From Cristatella mucedo (lineage: Eukaryota > Bryozoa > Phylactolaemata > Cristatellidae), in NCBI GenBank assembly GCA_009760855.2, contig WPIO01000003.1, positions 10,424,001-10,467,500 of the forward strand: a stretch of DNA of 43,500 nucleotides, given 5' to 3'. Numbering within the stretch: position 1 is the first letter of the stretch; each line of letters opens with the position of its first letter. This document shows positions 10,980 to 20,742 of the stretch, piece by piece. A program made the translations under genes and the position numbers. The notes beneath the pieces are model-generated. The model did not search any database, had not been told where the DNA came from, and saw nothing but the letters and a program-made list of their open reading frames with translations.

Positions 10980-11540
10980 ACGGCCGCAACTTCTGATGTT
11001 ACTGACCCAAATCTAGCAACTAATGCTACTGCACTAAAAGCGTACGTAGATTATCTTGTTAATTCAAGAATGACATCTTACGATGAACAACCACTTGATT
11101 CAGATATTTCAGTTATGACTGATACATCTGTTAAGAAATTCTATCTAGATGAGTGGGATATTGAAGCACAAAAGGTAATTACATCTGGAATGGCAGACGT
11201 AACAGAAAATCTTGATACTAAAGTTAGAGCTAAAGTTAATGCACTTGTAGACACACCTGGAGAAATCTCTGGTTACACAACATGGATTGCATCACAATTT
11301 CCAACACTTTCTACTTTCATATCAGGAGTATCAGGAGTTAAACCTGTTATCTCTGGAATTGTTAAAGATGAATGTTATGCAGTTCTACCTGATATAAATG
11401 ATGGAACAAGTGCAAGACAAAAAGCAACTGCAGCAGCTCTAGCAGCACAAGCACAAACAACTGCTGACCCACCTGCTTCAAATTCAACACCAGCATCTGT
11501 TCCAGCACCTGCAACTACACCTGCTCCAACCACAGTGTAA
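10980..11540 (+). CDS. Ala/Pro-tailed protein, probable virion or scaffold component
   Basis: The reading frame is open without a stop and has no ATG near its natural beginning. The best start by position and context is ACG at 10980 (then AATSDVTDPNLATNATALK). An upstream leader in frame (10902) is hydrophobic and looks non-coding. The body (about 150 residues) is mildly acidic and soluble. The last 45 residues are a low-complexity tail of A, Q, T and P (ASVPAPATTPAPTTV). There is no known domain. It contains no in-frame stops even though its neighbours do. A structural role is inference from the neighbourhood only. Confidence 0.55.
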   Translation, partial: TAATSDVTDPNLATNATALKAYVDYLVNSRMTSYDEQPLDSDISVMTDTSVKKFYLDEWDIEAQKVITSGMADVTENLDTKVRAKVNALVDTPGEISGYTTWIASQFPTLSTFISGVSGVKPVISGIVKDECYAVLPDINDGTSARQKATAAALAAQAQTTADPPASNSTPASVPAPATTPAPTTV

Positions 11541-11581
11541 TTAATTTAAATTAAAACAAGATACAAACAATATCATAGAAA

Positions 11582-12006
11582 ATGGTTTCAGTTGAAACAA
11601 GAGGAAAAGACTGTCTAAATGAAGTACAAGGTCAAAAATATTCAAACTTTAAAATTTATTCTTATCCAATGGGTAGAACTGAAGACATTAGATCAACTTT
11701 GTTAGATGCTGTAAAACTAGTACTAGAATACAAAGCACAAAGAATCAATCACTCTGAACCAGAGATAGCATGTATATTCACTAAAGTTAGAGATAGTTCA
11801 ATCTTTGAAGAGTTCCTTAAAGACTTAAAAATAGAAAAAATAAATAATATGAAGTATGAAGCTTACTTTAAAAAATAGAACTAACTAATAAAATAAAGAA
11901 AGAAATATATGCAGGAAAGAGTTGTGTTCTACCAGAAGAGTTATTAAAAAGACAATGGATTGGAAGATTTAAAGATTACTTGGAGGATCACCAAGAGGAT
12001 CACTAG
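11582..12006 (+). CDS. unknown Polinton gene, one A-run frame break
   Basis: The gene starts at ATG 11582 after an A-rich leader and is open for 98 codons to TAG at 11876. The same protein clearly continues in another frame after the six-A run just before that stop (ELTNKIKKEIYAGKS, LPEELLKRQWIGRFKDYLED) to TAG 12004. The slip is at AAA AAA TAG, a context seen again at 8132 and 8753. No membrane segment or motif is recognised; it is a mixed-charge soluble protein. Its end overlaps the convergent fibre gene by about 38 bases. Confidence 0.55.
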
Positions 12007-13383
12007 AAGGATCATCGATTGAAGTATCAACAGGTGATATTACAGGTGTTGATGTTGTAATATCAGGCGAAGCATCATCTGATGGATTTGTGTAAGGTTT
12101 TGTTCCAATAACTATACCATCTTGAATTGGATTGTAAGATGGATTAACTAAATTAGGATCTATAAGATTAATTGAGCTTGAATCTGAATAATTTACTTCA
12201 TTAACTAATAAAATCTCTATGATATCCTCATCATTTGGAGTTATAATACTTTGATAATTTCAAATAGGATAAAGAATATAAAGTAAAATTATTTTGTTTT
12301 TCGTTTTATCAATACTATTAAAATTTATTAAAGAATTACTTAATAGCAACATATAATTATTCTCAACACCATAATAATGTTTAAGTCCAAGTAAATTAGT
12401 TGAATAAAAGTTTGGAGAATACAATTACTAGTTGTATTTTAAAATTATAACATCACTATCATATAGTTTATGTATATTTATAGAAATTCTTGCTTCTGCA
12501 GATTTATAGTTTATTCTGGTTCTATTATGGCCGTTTAATAAAAATGATTCATCTCTATATTTTCTTTCATAAACTGTATATTTAGTGTTACTATCAATAG
12601 TTTTAATATCTTTAATGATTGAACCATTAATATCTTTTATTTTTGTTACTATCTTTGAGTATATTGGTTTTTTTTATGTAAATATCTGATAATTTAGATA
12701 AAATTAATGCTCTATCACCAGAAGAAGGAAATATTTGCGTTGGTGTGCCAATAGTTTTTACGCTGTTTACAGTTAAATTACCATAGTATCTTATAAAAAC
12801 AGTTTGAGCAGTAAATTATAAATATACGGTCTATTTCCACATTTTAAATAGAAATAATGTAAAAAGCAATTAGAAATTACATTAATTGGTAAATAATTAT
12901 TAAAATTATTTGTCTCACGTTTATCAATATACATTTTAATAGCAGTTAAATTTCTATTTATTTTTTTCCTATTATAATTATATAAATCAAGTTTGGTATC
13001 AAGATATTTTTTTGTTGCAGCATCGGTTCCATTAATAGCATCTAAAACATTCACATGCTTTTTTGAGTTTGCAGATAACTTACTAGTTATATATTGATCT
13101 GAGTCTTTTCTTTGATAATTGTTATCAGCAAATGACTTAATAATAATAATAATAATAATGCACTTGATAAAGCTCCCTCAGAGAACCCTATCTCTCTCTA
13201 GGCGCTTTACATTTGCTGCAAAGGAAAATGCAATTGAATGGTGAGTAATACCATGCTTGATAAACAAACAAAATGAATAACATTAACAGATTCAAATAAA
13301 TCTACAGTTTCTCCAACATTTGTTATTCTATTTGAATCAAAATTCAATTTACCACTCATTTCTAATTCTTTTCTAGAAAGCAT
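11969..13383 (-). pseudogene. fibre-like protein 3, split by a LINE tail
   Basis: The ATG (MLSRKELEMSGKLNFDSN) lies one base after the stop of fibre gene 2. The N-terminal part has the fibre repeat unit, ending in SFADNNY, and a second unit INGTDAATKKYLDTKL. A LINE-A tail (13141-13282) interrupts the first unit. The long C-terminal part (12790-11969) looks like a head domain with a Pro/Asp/Ser-rich tail. A frame break lies near 12800 and another in an eight-base A run near 12672. TAG-TAA stand side by side at 12430-12425 and TGA at 12262-12260, with good coding on both sides. Such fibres attach virions or phages to cells; that role here is inference. Confidence 0.65.
13141..13286 (-). mobile_element. 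LINE-A 3' tail inserted in fibre 3
   Basis: About 142 bases of LINE-A 3' end, with a (TAA)n tail on the left, sit between two halves of a fibre repeat. TTAA flanks the insert on both sides (13137-13140 and 13283-13286), giving a 4 bp target duplication. It closely resembles 2795-2940. It shows the Polinton was already in a genome with active LINE-A. Confidence 0.8.
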
Positions 13384-13384
13384 T

Positions 13385-14288
13385 TTAATATAATGCTATA
13401 TAAACAGTTAAAGTTATACTTTTTTGACTCATAAGATCTTGTGTACATACAATTGATGATACCATTGATAATTATATATTTGAATCAAGATTATAACTTC
13501 TATATATTTGAAAGGTAAAAATACATTTTCCTGTTGGTGAAAGAGGAATAAGTTGTTTTTGAGAACCATCTGGTGCTGTGTATACTGTAGAAACTATAAG
13601 CAAAGCTCTATGAATTATATCATTAGATATATTATCAATCCATTTCCTTGATAGATATTCCTATATGAATTTGTTTGCAATATTCCCATATGAATTTGTT
13701 TGATCTGCATATCATAAAAATGTTATTTTTGCAACATTTTCATCAGATATTCTATTCAGATAAGCAAGATTAACACCGTCATTAGGATTAACAGGATCAT
13801 TTGCATTTCTAATAAAGTTATTCATCATATATAAATTTCCATTAACAGTTCTACCATGTAAATTAAGAAAGTTTGCATCAATATAAGCTTTATTTGGTAC
13901 ACTATAACCACAATCATCACCGGTAGGGGGATTAATAACACCAAGCATTCCAGTTACAGTTAATATTCCTGAAATAGTACCACCTGTAATTGCTAATTTC
14001 GTATCAGCGTAATCTTTCGTTGCAGCATCACTAGGATTACTAGAATTAGCAAGATCTACTAGTCTGTGATTATTCATGTCGATATCTCCATCAGAAGTAG
14101 CTGATCTAGAAATTTGTGTAACAAAAATTTGTATCTACATTATTTCTGTTTACAGCATTACCTGCATCAATGGGATCACCTAAGTTTTTAATCAAGTTAC
14201 CATTCAAACTAAGATTTACATTAAGTATATCACCAGTCCTTCTAATATAGTTCTTTACATTACCTCATTTTCTTCTTGATCCAAGCAT
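13385..14288 (-). CDS. fibre-like protein 2, four in-frame stop codons
   Basis: The ATG at 14288 lies 4 bases after the stop of fibre 1, and the TAA at 13387-13385 lies 1 base before the ATG of fibre 3. Coding is continuous between them except for one extra T near 14130. It carries three tail-fibre repeat units of the form DPxxxxxA(V/A)xxxYxD (NLGDPIDAGNAVNRNNVD; NPSDAATKDYADT; NDPVNPNDGVNLAYLN) and then a C-terminal head domain. In-frame stops are TGA 14267, TGA 13714, TAG 13673 and TAA 13474. Each sits inside otherwise good coding sequence, the TGAs at Trp-like and the TAA/TAG at Gln-like places. A trimeric attachment fibre is the likely role. Confidence 0.65.
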
Positions 14289-14292
14289 TTTT

Positions 14293-15162
14293 CTATACAA
14301 TACTAACAAGAAAATATATGTAACTAATTGCACTTGCAACAGTAAAGTTTTAAACAGCATAAGTACGACTTCCATCAATATTAATTATTAAAACTATAGT
14401 TCCAATAAAACCATAAGTACTATCACTAGTCAAATCTAAATAAGCATTTGTTTTATCAGTTGCATGCATAATACCAGAAACCATACTAAAATTAGGTAAT
14501 GTACAAGGAAATAACGTTTTAAGGTTGGTTATAAATCCTGCTTTTTTCCTGTTCCTTGTTCTGTAATTGGAAAGTCAGCTGGTGTAATTTGTTGCAGCGA
14601 ATAAAAAGATGCACTACTACCATTAGCTTTAATACTAAGGCCTAACATGTCAAGTTTGAATAAACTAGGATAAGTATTAGAACTTAATCGTAAATATCTA
14701 AATCCTACTTGTTTAGTATTATCAACGTATTGTTTTGTTGCAACACCAGAATCTTTAAAGTTTATAATATTCTCATTTCCCTTATATTCATACTTGCTGT
14801 TGCACTATCTTGAACCACTTGTGTCATACTTTCAATAATCCATACTTCATAACTTTATAAGGTCTTAAATCTGAGTAAACAGTACCATCATTAGAATTAC
14901 CTGATATACCGATAGCATTCTTACAATTAAGTTGTGATTGCATTTTCACTCCACTCTTTTCTAATAAATTAGATGAACTTGATATAGCTTCTAATTCATC
15001 AGTAGCATTAGAAAGAACACTAACACCAACATTTGAACTAAGAGCATAATCTAATCTTATTGCATCACCATCATTAACAGGAAAAGCTAAGTTGGTTACT
15101 TTATTATTATTTGCACTAAGATCAGTATAAATAACTCCATTAATATTGGTTACTTTTTCCAT
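14293..15162 (-). CDS. fibre-like protein 1
   Basis: This is the first of three fibre genes in a row, starting at ATG 15162 (MEKVTNINGVIYTDLSANNN). Its N-terminal block is homologous to fibre 4 on the other strand (VNGYIISDLNANRNRIINL). A repeat unit follows (PVNDGDAIRLDYAL), then SGVATKQYVDN near 14770. A mixed alpha/beta-looking head domain extends to TAG 14295-14293. There are frame breaks near 14830, 14790 and in an A run near 14545, and one in-frame TAA at 14352. The head domain reads cleanly otherwise. Attachment role inferred from family resemblance to phage and large-virus fibres. Confidence 0.65.
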
Positions 15163-15224
15163 TACTTATATATATATAAATAAAAAAGGTAAAAAATAAA
15201 AAAGGTAAAGGAGTTGCCGAAGAT

Positions 15225-15744
15225 ATGCAGGAAGGTGCTAGTACATCCTAAGAAGTTGTGTCAGGTGTTACAACTGCAACTGAAGTAGGATCTAAAGCTG
15301 TTATAAAAGTAGCACCTAAAATTGCTATGAAACTGTCTTTGCAAGCTTCAAACAAAATAGCAAAGATAGTTCCAAAAGTATTACAATCATTTAAAGTTAT
15401 TGGAACTGCTACTAAAGGTTTAGGGGAATTTCTATCTGGAGTTACAGGGATAGTAGATTTATGAATGTTTGTAAAAGAAATTGTAGATGATATTGCTTCA
15501 TGTGAATACGGACAAGTGTTTTGGAAAACAATGGCAGAAAAAAGAAGGATTAACTAAAATGGTTGCGTCAATAGAGATGGGCTATTACATCAATGAAATA
15601 TTACTAAACACAGAAAAAGCAAACAGTGACTGGTACCTAAACCCTAGCAAGTTTTTATCTGATCCGTTTGGTGAGGAGGTTACTTGGGATGCAACAAATT
15701 GAGATCCTTTGGAAAATGAATTTCATGGAAAAATAATTTCTTAG
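15225..15744 (+). CDS. hydrophobic virion-type protein with three in-frame stops
   Basis: The frame opens at ATG 15225 (MQEGASTS), meets TAA at 15249, and continues through a long amphipathic/hydrophobic stretch of K, I, V and A (VAPKIAMKLSLQASNKIAK). It meets TGA at 15462 after GIVDL. A one-base A-run break follows near 15540. The last part ends LSDPFGEEVTWDATN, then TGA at 15700, then DPLENEF to TAG 15742. The two TGAs fit Trp and the TAA fits Gln. The alanine/lysine-rich helix resembles core or membrane-active minor virion proteins, but I do not recognise the family. Confidence 0.5.
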
Positions 15745-15764
15745 AAGTTAGGAGTGGTGGAATA

Positions 15765-16304
15765 TTGCCCGCTATTCCAGCTATAATTGCTAGTATAGCT
15801 AATTTTATAGGAACAGTTGGTTTAGCAGTAAGGATAACAGTTGCAGTTGCAAGTCTAGTAAAGAAAATTGTAGATAAAACAATGTGTACTGCAAAAGCTC
15901 CAAAAATAGATACACACGAGCAAAGACTTAGTGCTTTATCGCTTCAGAGTGAAAGGCTTTAAAATGCTATTGTAGACTTGAGAAACACGGTAGAATTACT
16001 AGATAAAGGTATTGATATTGATCTAAGTGAAAAGGTAAAGAATTCAGAAGTAAAAAATAGGTTAGATTACTTGAAACAAGGAAGAGATTTAGTTGAGAAA
16101 GGATGTGTTAGCTATAGCAAAGATTTGAAACGAGACACAAAAAAAGTTAAAGCTAGTACTGTAGGCGGCAAGAAAGAGTTTAATTATAAAGCCGAGTCTG
16201 CAATGTTACTTAGTAATCTGTTTTCTAGAGGAGCAAGTCAGCAAGAAATATATAATGAAATGATACGTTTGCGTGATGAGTTAAAGAAAAGGTGTCACAA
16301 CTAA
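15765..16304 (+). CDS. membrane-anchored coiled-coil protein
   Basis: No ATG is available; the natural start is TTG 15765 (then PAIPAIIASIANFIGTVGLA). An N-terminal hydrophobic segment of about 35 residues is followed by a polar, heptad-like coiled region to TAA at 16302. One TAA (15960) interrupts the frame after LQSERL and the helix pattern continues unchanged after it (NAIVDLRNTVELLDKG). Small proteins beginning with a PAIPA-type hydrophobic helix occur among adintovirus/Maverick virion components, which is the most likely role. That link is from memory of the family style, not a search. Confidence 0.5.
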
Positions 16305-16345
16305 TAGTCGGAGTGACGAATTAATTTGTTGTCTTCTGTTAATGT

Positions 16346-16885
16346 TTATGTGAAATTTAGTCGTGCGAATTCAAGATGTAGGCGAATTGCTGTCATATCA
16401 TGAGTATAAGCAGCTTCTTCTTGATAGTCGAAATAACCGAGATGTTTTATATATTCATCTATTCGAATGTAGGCCTTGTATTTGTTTGCTCTTTTATCAA
16501 AACAGACTCCAATAAAATCAGATGATAGATTTCTTTGTTTTTCTGTTTCTATTGTTTTCAGAAGAAGTAGCAAGTCTTAAAATAATAGTTACTCTATTAT
16601 CTAATTTATTTAAATTAACGTGATCAATTTCAAAAATGGGCATTTCTTTGTTAATAATTAACCATGCCAAGCGATGTGCTCTATATCTTTTTCCATCAAT
16701 ACTAATAATTCTTTATCCACATGTATCAATTGATACAGATTATTCTCCAACTTTTGCAGTTAAACCACGATTAGCTTTTTTTTAAATTTTCCTGTGCAAG
16801 TGTTATAATCCAAAAGTTCTAAAACTCTATCCCGAAATACAGCATCATCATCAATTATACTAGTACAAACTTTATCAGAACACAT
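16346..16885 (-). pseudogene. HNH endonuclease with C-terminal AP2-like domain
   Basis: From ATG 16885 the minus strand reads a typical free-standing HNH enzyme. It has LDYNTCTG, then RYRAHRLAWLIINKEMP, IDHVNLNKLDNR and SSENNRNR. It ends with an AP2-type DNA-binding module (GVCFDKRANKYKAYI, HLGYFDYQEEAAYTHD, RLNF). Frame breaks occur in A runs near 16785 and 16555. In-frame TAA codons lie near 16747 and 16716. HNH-AP2 proteins nick or cut DNA and are common as homing endonucleases in phages and large DNA viruses. Its place between virion genes suggests a selfish gene inside the element. The missing Polinton protease or ATPase is not hidden here. Confidence 0.75.
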
Positions 16886-16923
16886 TTCTATAAAGCAGTT
16901 TTTTAACTCTTTTAAAATAATAC

Positions 16924-17079
16924 TTATCCATCAACAAATACATCAAATAATCTTTCTCTAATTCTTAATTCATATTTTAAATCATTTATAATATTTATTA
17001 CTGACTCTGCATCAGAAAGTATCTTAGCTAATATTTCATTGCACTCAGAAATTGCTTCAATAATTCTTTCTGTTTCCAT
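16924..17079 (-). CDS. small coiled-coil protein
   Basis: A 51-codon frame from ATG 17079 (METERIIEAISECNEILAKI) to TAA 16924 has a regular I/L/A heptad pattern and no stop inside. It lies between the HNH gene and the divergent PLA2 gene. No family is recognised. It is short, but the helix pattern and compact fit between neighbours support it. Confidence 0.4.
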   Translation of the reverse strand: METERIIEAISECNEILAKILSDAESVINIINDLKYELRIRERLFDVFVDG

Positions 17080-17122
17080 TAAATAAAATAATTTTTTAAT
17101 CTTTAATATATAGAATATCATA

Positions 17123-17612
17123 TAATGAAGTAAAACTTGCTCTATCAGACCATCAAGTAAAGTTAATACATAACTCAGCAGAACCTATATCAATAAGACT
17201 TAAACATTCTGATCTATCTGGAACTGCTCCAATCCTTGTTACACAGACACAACTAGCAAGAATAGAAAAATGTAGAAGTAAAAATACTGGTTTACAATTG
17301 AACTTATCTCTTAAACAACTAAAAGCTAATAAAAAAGTTGGATCAGGATTAGTTGATTTCATATTCAAACTTACTGGTAATAGAGAAATGCATATGAGAC
17401 TTCCTAATGGAGTAAAACCAGAAGAAGTGCCAGATGGCTCATTCAACAACACAGGTAAATATAGTTATGCAGGGCCAGGTACGAAGTTTGCTCAAGGAAT
17501 AAATGAAGGATATGAGGGAGTTAATGATCTAGACAGATTGGCCTTGGTGCACGATCACACATATACAGAAATTTCATCAATGAGTGAACCTAAACGAACT
17601 GTAAAGCTGTAA
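17123..17612 (+). CDS. minor capsid protein with parvovirus-type PLA2 domain
   Basis: The N-terminal half has the repeated pattern found in adintovirus/Maverick minor virion proteins: EVKLALSDHQ, then LVTQTQLARIEK, then LQLNLSLKQLKANKKVGSG. The C-terminal half has a phospholipase A2 signature like parvovirus VP1: a YAGPGTKF calcium loop, then VNDLDRLALVHDHTY with the catalytic HD pair. Such domains help virions leave endosomes. There is no ATG near the 5' limit, so the start is uncertain. The frame has no stop until 17610, where the end (TVKL) looks premature and the domain's last helix is probably lost to a frame break. It lies directly upstream of the major capsid gene. Confidence 0.7.
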
Positions 17613-17619
17613 TTTAGTT

Positions 17620-19056
17620 GCTAGTGGAACAAGTTATATAAATGAAACTGAAACACAAGTATTAAGAAGTCTTGCTTGCAATTCTTATCCTTGGGAACAA
17701 ATGATATATGAACCAAATACTCTTCAATATCATAATATTGTTAACGCTATAACGCTGAAGCATGGATGTTTAGTTCAATGAGAATTAGACTTGGTACTAA
17801 AGAAATAGAAAGTATTTCGCTTCAACAAGGACCTGGAAATGTTTCAACACTTATGGGTTTACCTTGTTATCCAAATGACTATAATAGAACTGAAGGACCC
17901 GCAACAGAATGGAAAGAAGATGAGGCTATTTCAATGGATGATATGTCTTTCAATCTTACTAATAATACAGTTAAACCTCTTAGTTATCCTTATACTAGCC
18001 CTGCAGCTGCATCTGCAAGTTCTTCAAATACTGGTTTTCTTTATAGAAGAGGTTTGTCTAACGTTCTTGCAGATAATGTAGGTACGTTCAGTATATCATT
18101 TCCACTATCAAGACTCTCTGGTTTTTTGTGCTGATATGAACAAAATTATTTATAATGTTCCATTTACTCTTGAAATGACTAGACTTGGTGGAAATTATTT
18201 TGATGCTATTATGACTGGTGATGCTAAGGCAATACAAAGCAGAGGTGTTGCTAATGCTGCTGGAAATGGTACTTGGAATGCATTCAAAATTAACATGACA
18301 AAAATGAGATTGATGGTTTCATATGTTACTCCAATGATAAACATTCAAAGATCGCTTGCTGATGTTACTGGTGATAGAGCAAATAAACGAAAACTTAACG
18401 ACAGAGTTAGACGATATGAGAATACGACTCTAACAAACTTCAATCAAGGTATGAAATATACTAGCACTCTATCTGTACAAAATAACATTGATACAGTAAG
18501 ATGGTTGATTGTTGCTGCACAAAATTATGGTAAATATGGAACATATACTGACAATCCTGCAACATACAATGGATATGATATTAAAAGTGTTACTGTGTTT
18601 TCTAATGAATCTAGACAATATCCAGCAGTAGAAAGAAGTAGTTATCCTAGGAATGGAAGATGTTCTACTGCATATCTAGACTTTACTACATTCAGGAAGC
18701 AATATCTTGGATTGAATGAAGTAACTGAACCTGTTGGTGTTACATTCCCTGAGTGGTTATCTCTTTATCCTATTCATGTTATTGATCTTAAATATAATGA
18801 TGAACCACTTGGAGTAACATCTAAACTTGATGTAACTGTTGAATTCAGTAGTTTAATTCCTTCTGCTGCTCTTGCTATTCCTGCTGTTGGTGATACTCCT
18901 GCTCAAGCGGCAATTGCTGCTACAACAATCGTCCTTCACTATTTGAATATTTGTGAGAATACTGCTGAATTAGTATCAAATGGTAATGGTTTAAACTTTA
19001 CTTGTAGAAAAGGAACGTTTGTTTATGATGGTTCAAACATTGTAATAACATTTTAA
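17620..19056 (+). pseudogene. major capsid protein (Polinton hexon-like)
   Basis: The protein would form the double jelly-roll capsomers. Recognisable signatures are AEAWMFSSMRIRLGTKEIE followed by a QGPGNVSTLMG segment, as in Maverick capsids. Further on are SISFPLSRLSGF, IIYNVPFTLEMTR, MTKMRLMVSYVTPM and a C-terminal LNICENTAEL to TAA 19054. There are two single-base frame breaks, near 17755 and in the six-T run at 18124-18129. No in-frame stop codon occurs in about 430 codons, unlike the polymerase and fibres. All Trp codons are TGG and all Gln codons CAA/CAG. The true N-terminus upstream of 17640 is unclear because frames change there. Confidence 0.85.
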
Positions 19057-19068
19057 AAAGAGAATATA

Positions 19069-19855
19069 ATGCAAAAAACAAATTTTGTTTAAGGATCAGA
19101 TAAATGGAAAAAATCGATGTCTTTAAATATTGGTCGTTCAGAAGTTTATTCTGTTTTAGGAAATGATATGGTGTTTAGAGCACACATATATTGTGATATA
19201 GAATTAATTGCAAATAGAAAACTAAAAAATATATTGCTAATAACTCTTCTATGAGATTTCCTCAAATGTTGTTTGGCAAGGTATTTGAACCTATTGCTGC
19301 TAAATTTCTAGAAATGAAACTTGATAGAAAGATTGAAAATTCAAATGAGTGCTTTAAGAGTGATGGAGTTTATCGTTTTTCTCCAGATAGAATCATAGAT
19401 GAAGATACACTAATAGAAATAAAATGTTTATGGAGTAGGAGTATTGTTGAAGAATGTTATCCAAAACAATATTTAACTCAGTGCTTATTGGGTCTTCATG
19501 TACTAAAATTAAGTAGATGCTTTTACTCTGAATTTGAAATCTTTGTTCCTGGATTGAATTGTGAAGATATACCTGTAGACTACATAGCAGCAGGAAATTT
19601 TAGAATACCTACAAATTATGATTTAGACATGTCAATTAGAGAACCACTATTTATTCTACTTCTTGAAGATGAGAAATACTTTGATTTTGAATTTAATATA
19701 ATAAGTGAATATGGAAGATTTTCAAATAAAACAAGTAATGGTTTTGATATAAAATATTATATAAAAAATTAGAAATTTAGGTACTAGAAGAAGAAGATTA
19801 TGATAGATTTGCAAGAATTGTTCCAGTAGTTAGAGAAGTTCTAGAAATAAGTTAA
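19069..19855 (+). pseudogene. YqaJ/lambda-exonuclease-like PD-(D/E)XK nuclease
   Basis: The gene starts at ATG 19069, 13 bases after the capsid stop. An N-terminal GSDKWKKS...GRSEVYSVLG motif is followed by FEPIAAKFLE, FSPDRIID and the catalytic TLIEIKCLW. LTQCLLGLHV completes the YqaJ fold pattern. The conserved Gln normally before G/S-x-x-W is a TAA at 19090. There are A-run breaks near 19232 and 19764. A TAG lies near 19785, after which coding continues to TAA 19853. Such nucleases work with recombinases in viral DNA recombination and end processing. A nuclease of this type is unusual in a Polinton as far as I know. Confidence 0.75.
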
Positions 19856-19865
19856 GTATTAATAA

Positions 19866-20742
19866 ATGAATATGTAGATGTGTGCAAAAATCCACACTGA
19901 AGATTATGTATCAAAGGTAAATGGATATATAATATCAGACCTTAATGCAAATAGAAATAGGATTATAAATTTATCAGATCCTATAAATAATAGTGATGCT
20001 GTAACAAAATCTTATGCAGATGCTAATTTCATTGTTAATTTAAGAGCATCACTTAATTTTGCTGGTAAAGCTATTACTAATCTTGGACCTGGTGTTAATA
20101 GTACTGACGGTGTTAATGTTAGTCAAATAAATAATTATGTTAAAAAACAGGTGATACAATGACTAGAGATTTAAACATGAATAGCTATGCTATTAATGAA
20201 CTTATTGAAATTCAGGTAATGGTAATCCAGTTGTATTACAGGATGATTATTGCGCTATCTATGGAGAAATGAAACGAGATTTATTACTAAAAGCATTTTC
20301 AACCACAAATATTAATATCGGTGGAAATTAAAAAAAATGATGCTGATCCATTTAATCCTAGTGATGTTGCAACAAAGAATTATGTAAATAAAACAGTTTA
20401 AAAATAATAGGAGTAATATCAATCTCAATGAATCCTAAAGCGTTGAATTCGATTATAAATCTGTCAATGTCTTATTCATGAACAAATAAACCATCTCCAC
20501 TTATAATGATATTAAGTGTTATGGTTTTTGGAGCATCTAATTGTGTATTTCTTAGACCTAGTAGTATTACTACTATTGTATCTGATGAAATAAGAGCTAT
20601 AAATACTTGTCCAAGTGGAGATGTTGACACAAAGTATTATGCTTATTTTACTAGATTGCCAACTCATTTTTACTTCATTGACAATCTTGGAAATTTAAAG
20701 GTAAACCTCTTGGTCAGTTATGTAGCTTCATGAGAAATATAA
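19866..20742 (+). pseudogene. fibre-like protein 4 (opposite strand)
   Basis: The frame starts at ATG 19866 or 19878, with TAG between them. The N-terminal block matches fibre 1. Repeat units are LSDPINNSDAVTKSYADAN, GPGVNSTDGVNVSQINNY and NPSDVATKNYVNKT. Three single-base losses occur: in the A run near 20146, near 20212 and near 20327. After TAA at 20399 the same frame goes on through SMNPKALNSIINLSMSYS, TGA at 20479 and a head-like domain to TGA 20731 and TAA 20740. The end overlaps the zinc-ribbon gene on the other strand. It is the only fibre on the plus strand, so fibres sit in two separate places. Confidence 0.65.

Noticed and set aside
17153-17452. Minus-strand 99-codon ORF over the PLA2 gene
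   Set aside because: It is the shadow of the plus-strand gene, which has recognisable motifs.
17839-18081. Hydrophobic plus-strand ORF inside the capsid gene
   Set aside because: It is an out-of-frame shadow of the major capsid protein, rich in L and I from AT-rich codons.
18124-18130. Programmed frameshift in the capsid gene
   Set aside because: The break is a plain T-run length change with no conserved slippery site or downstream structure seen by eye. Run-length error or decay is simpler.
20506-20733. Separate 75-codon gene
   Set aside because: It is in the same frame as fibre 4 after a TAA and a TGA and reads as its head domain.
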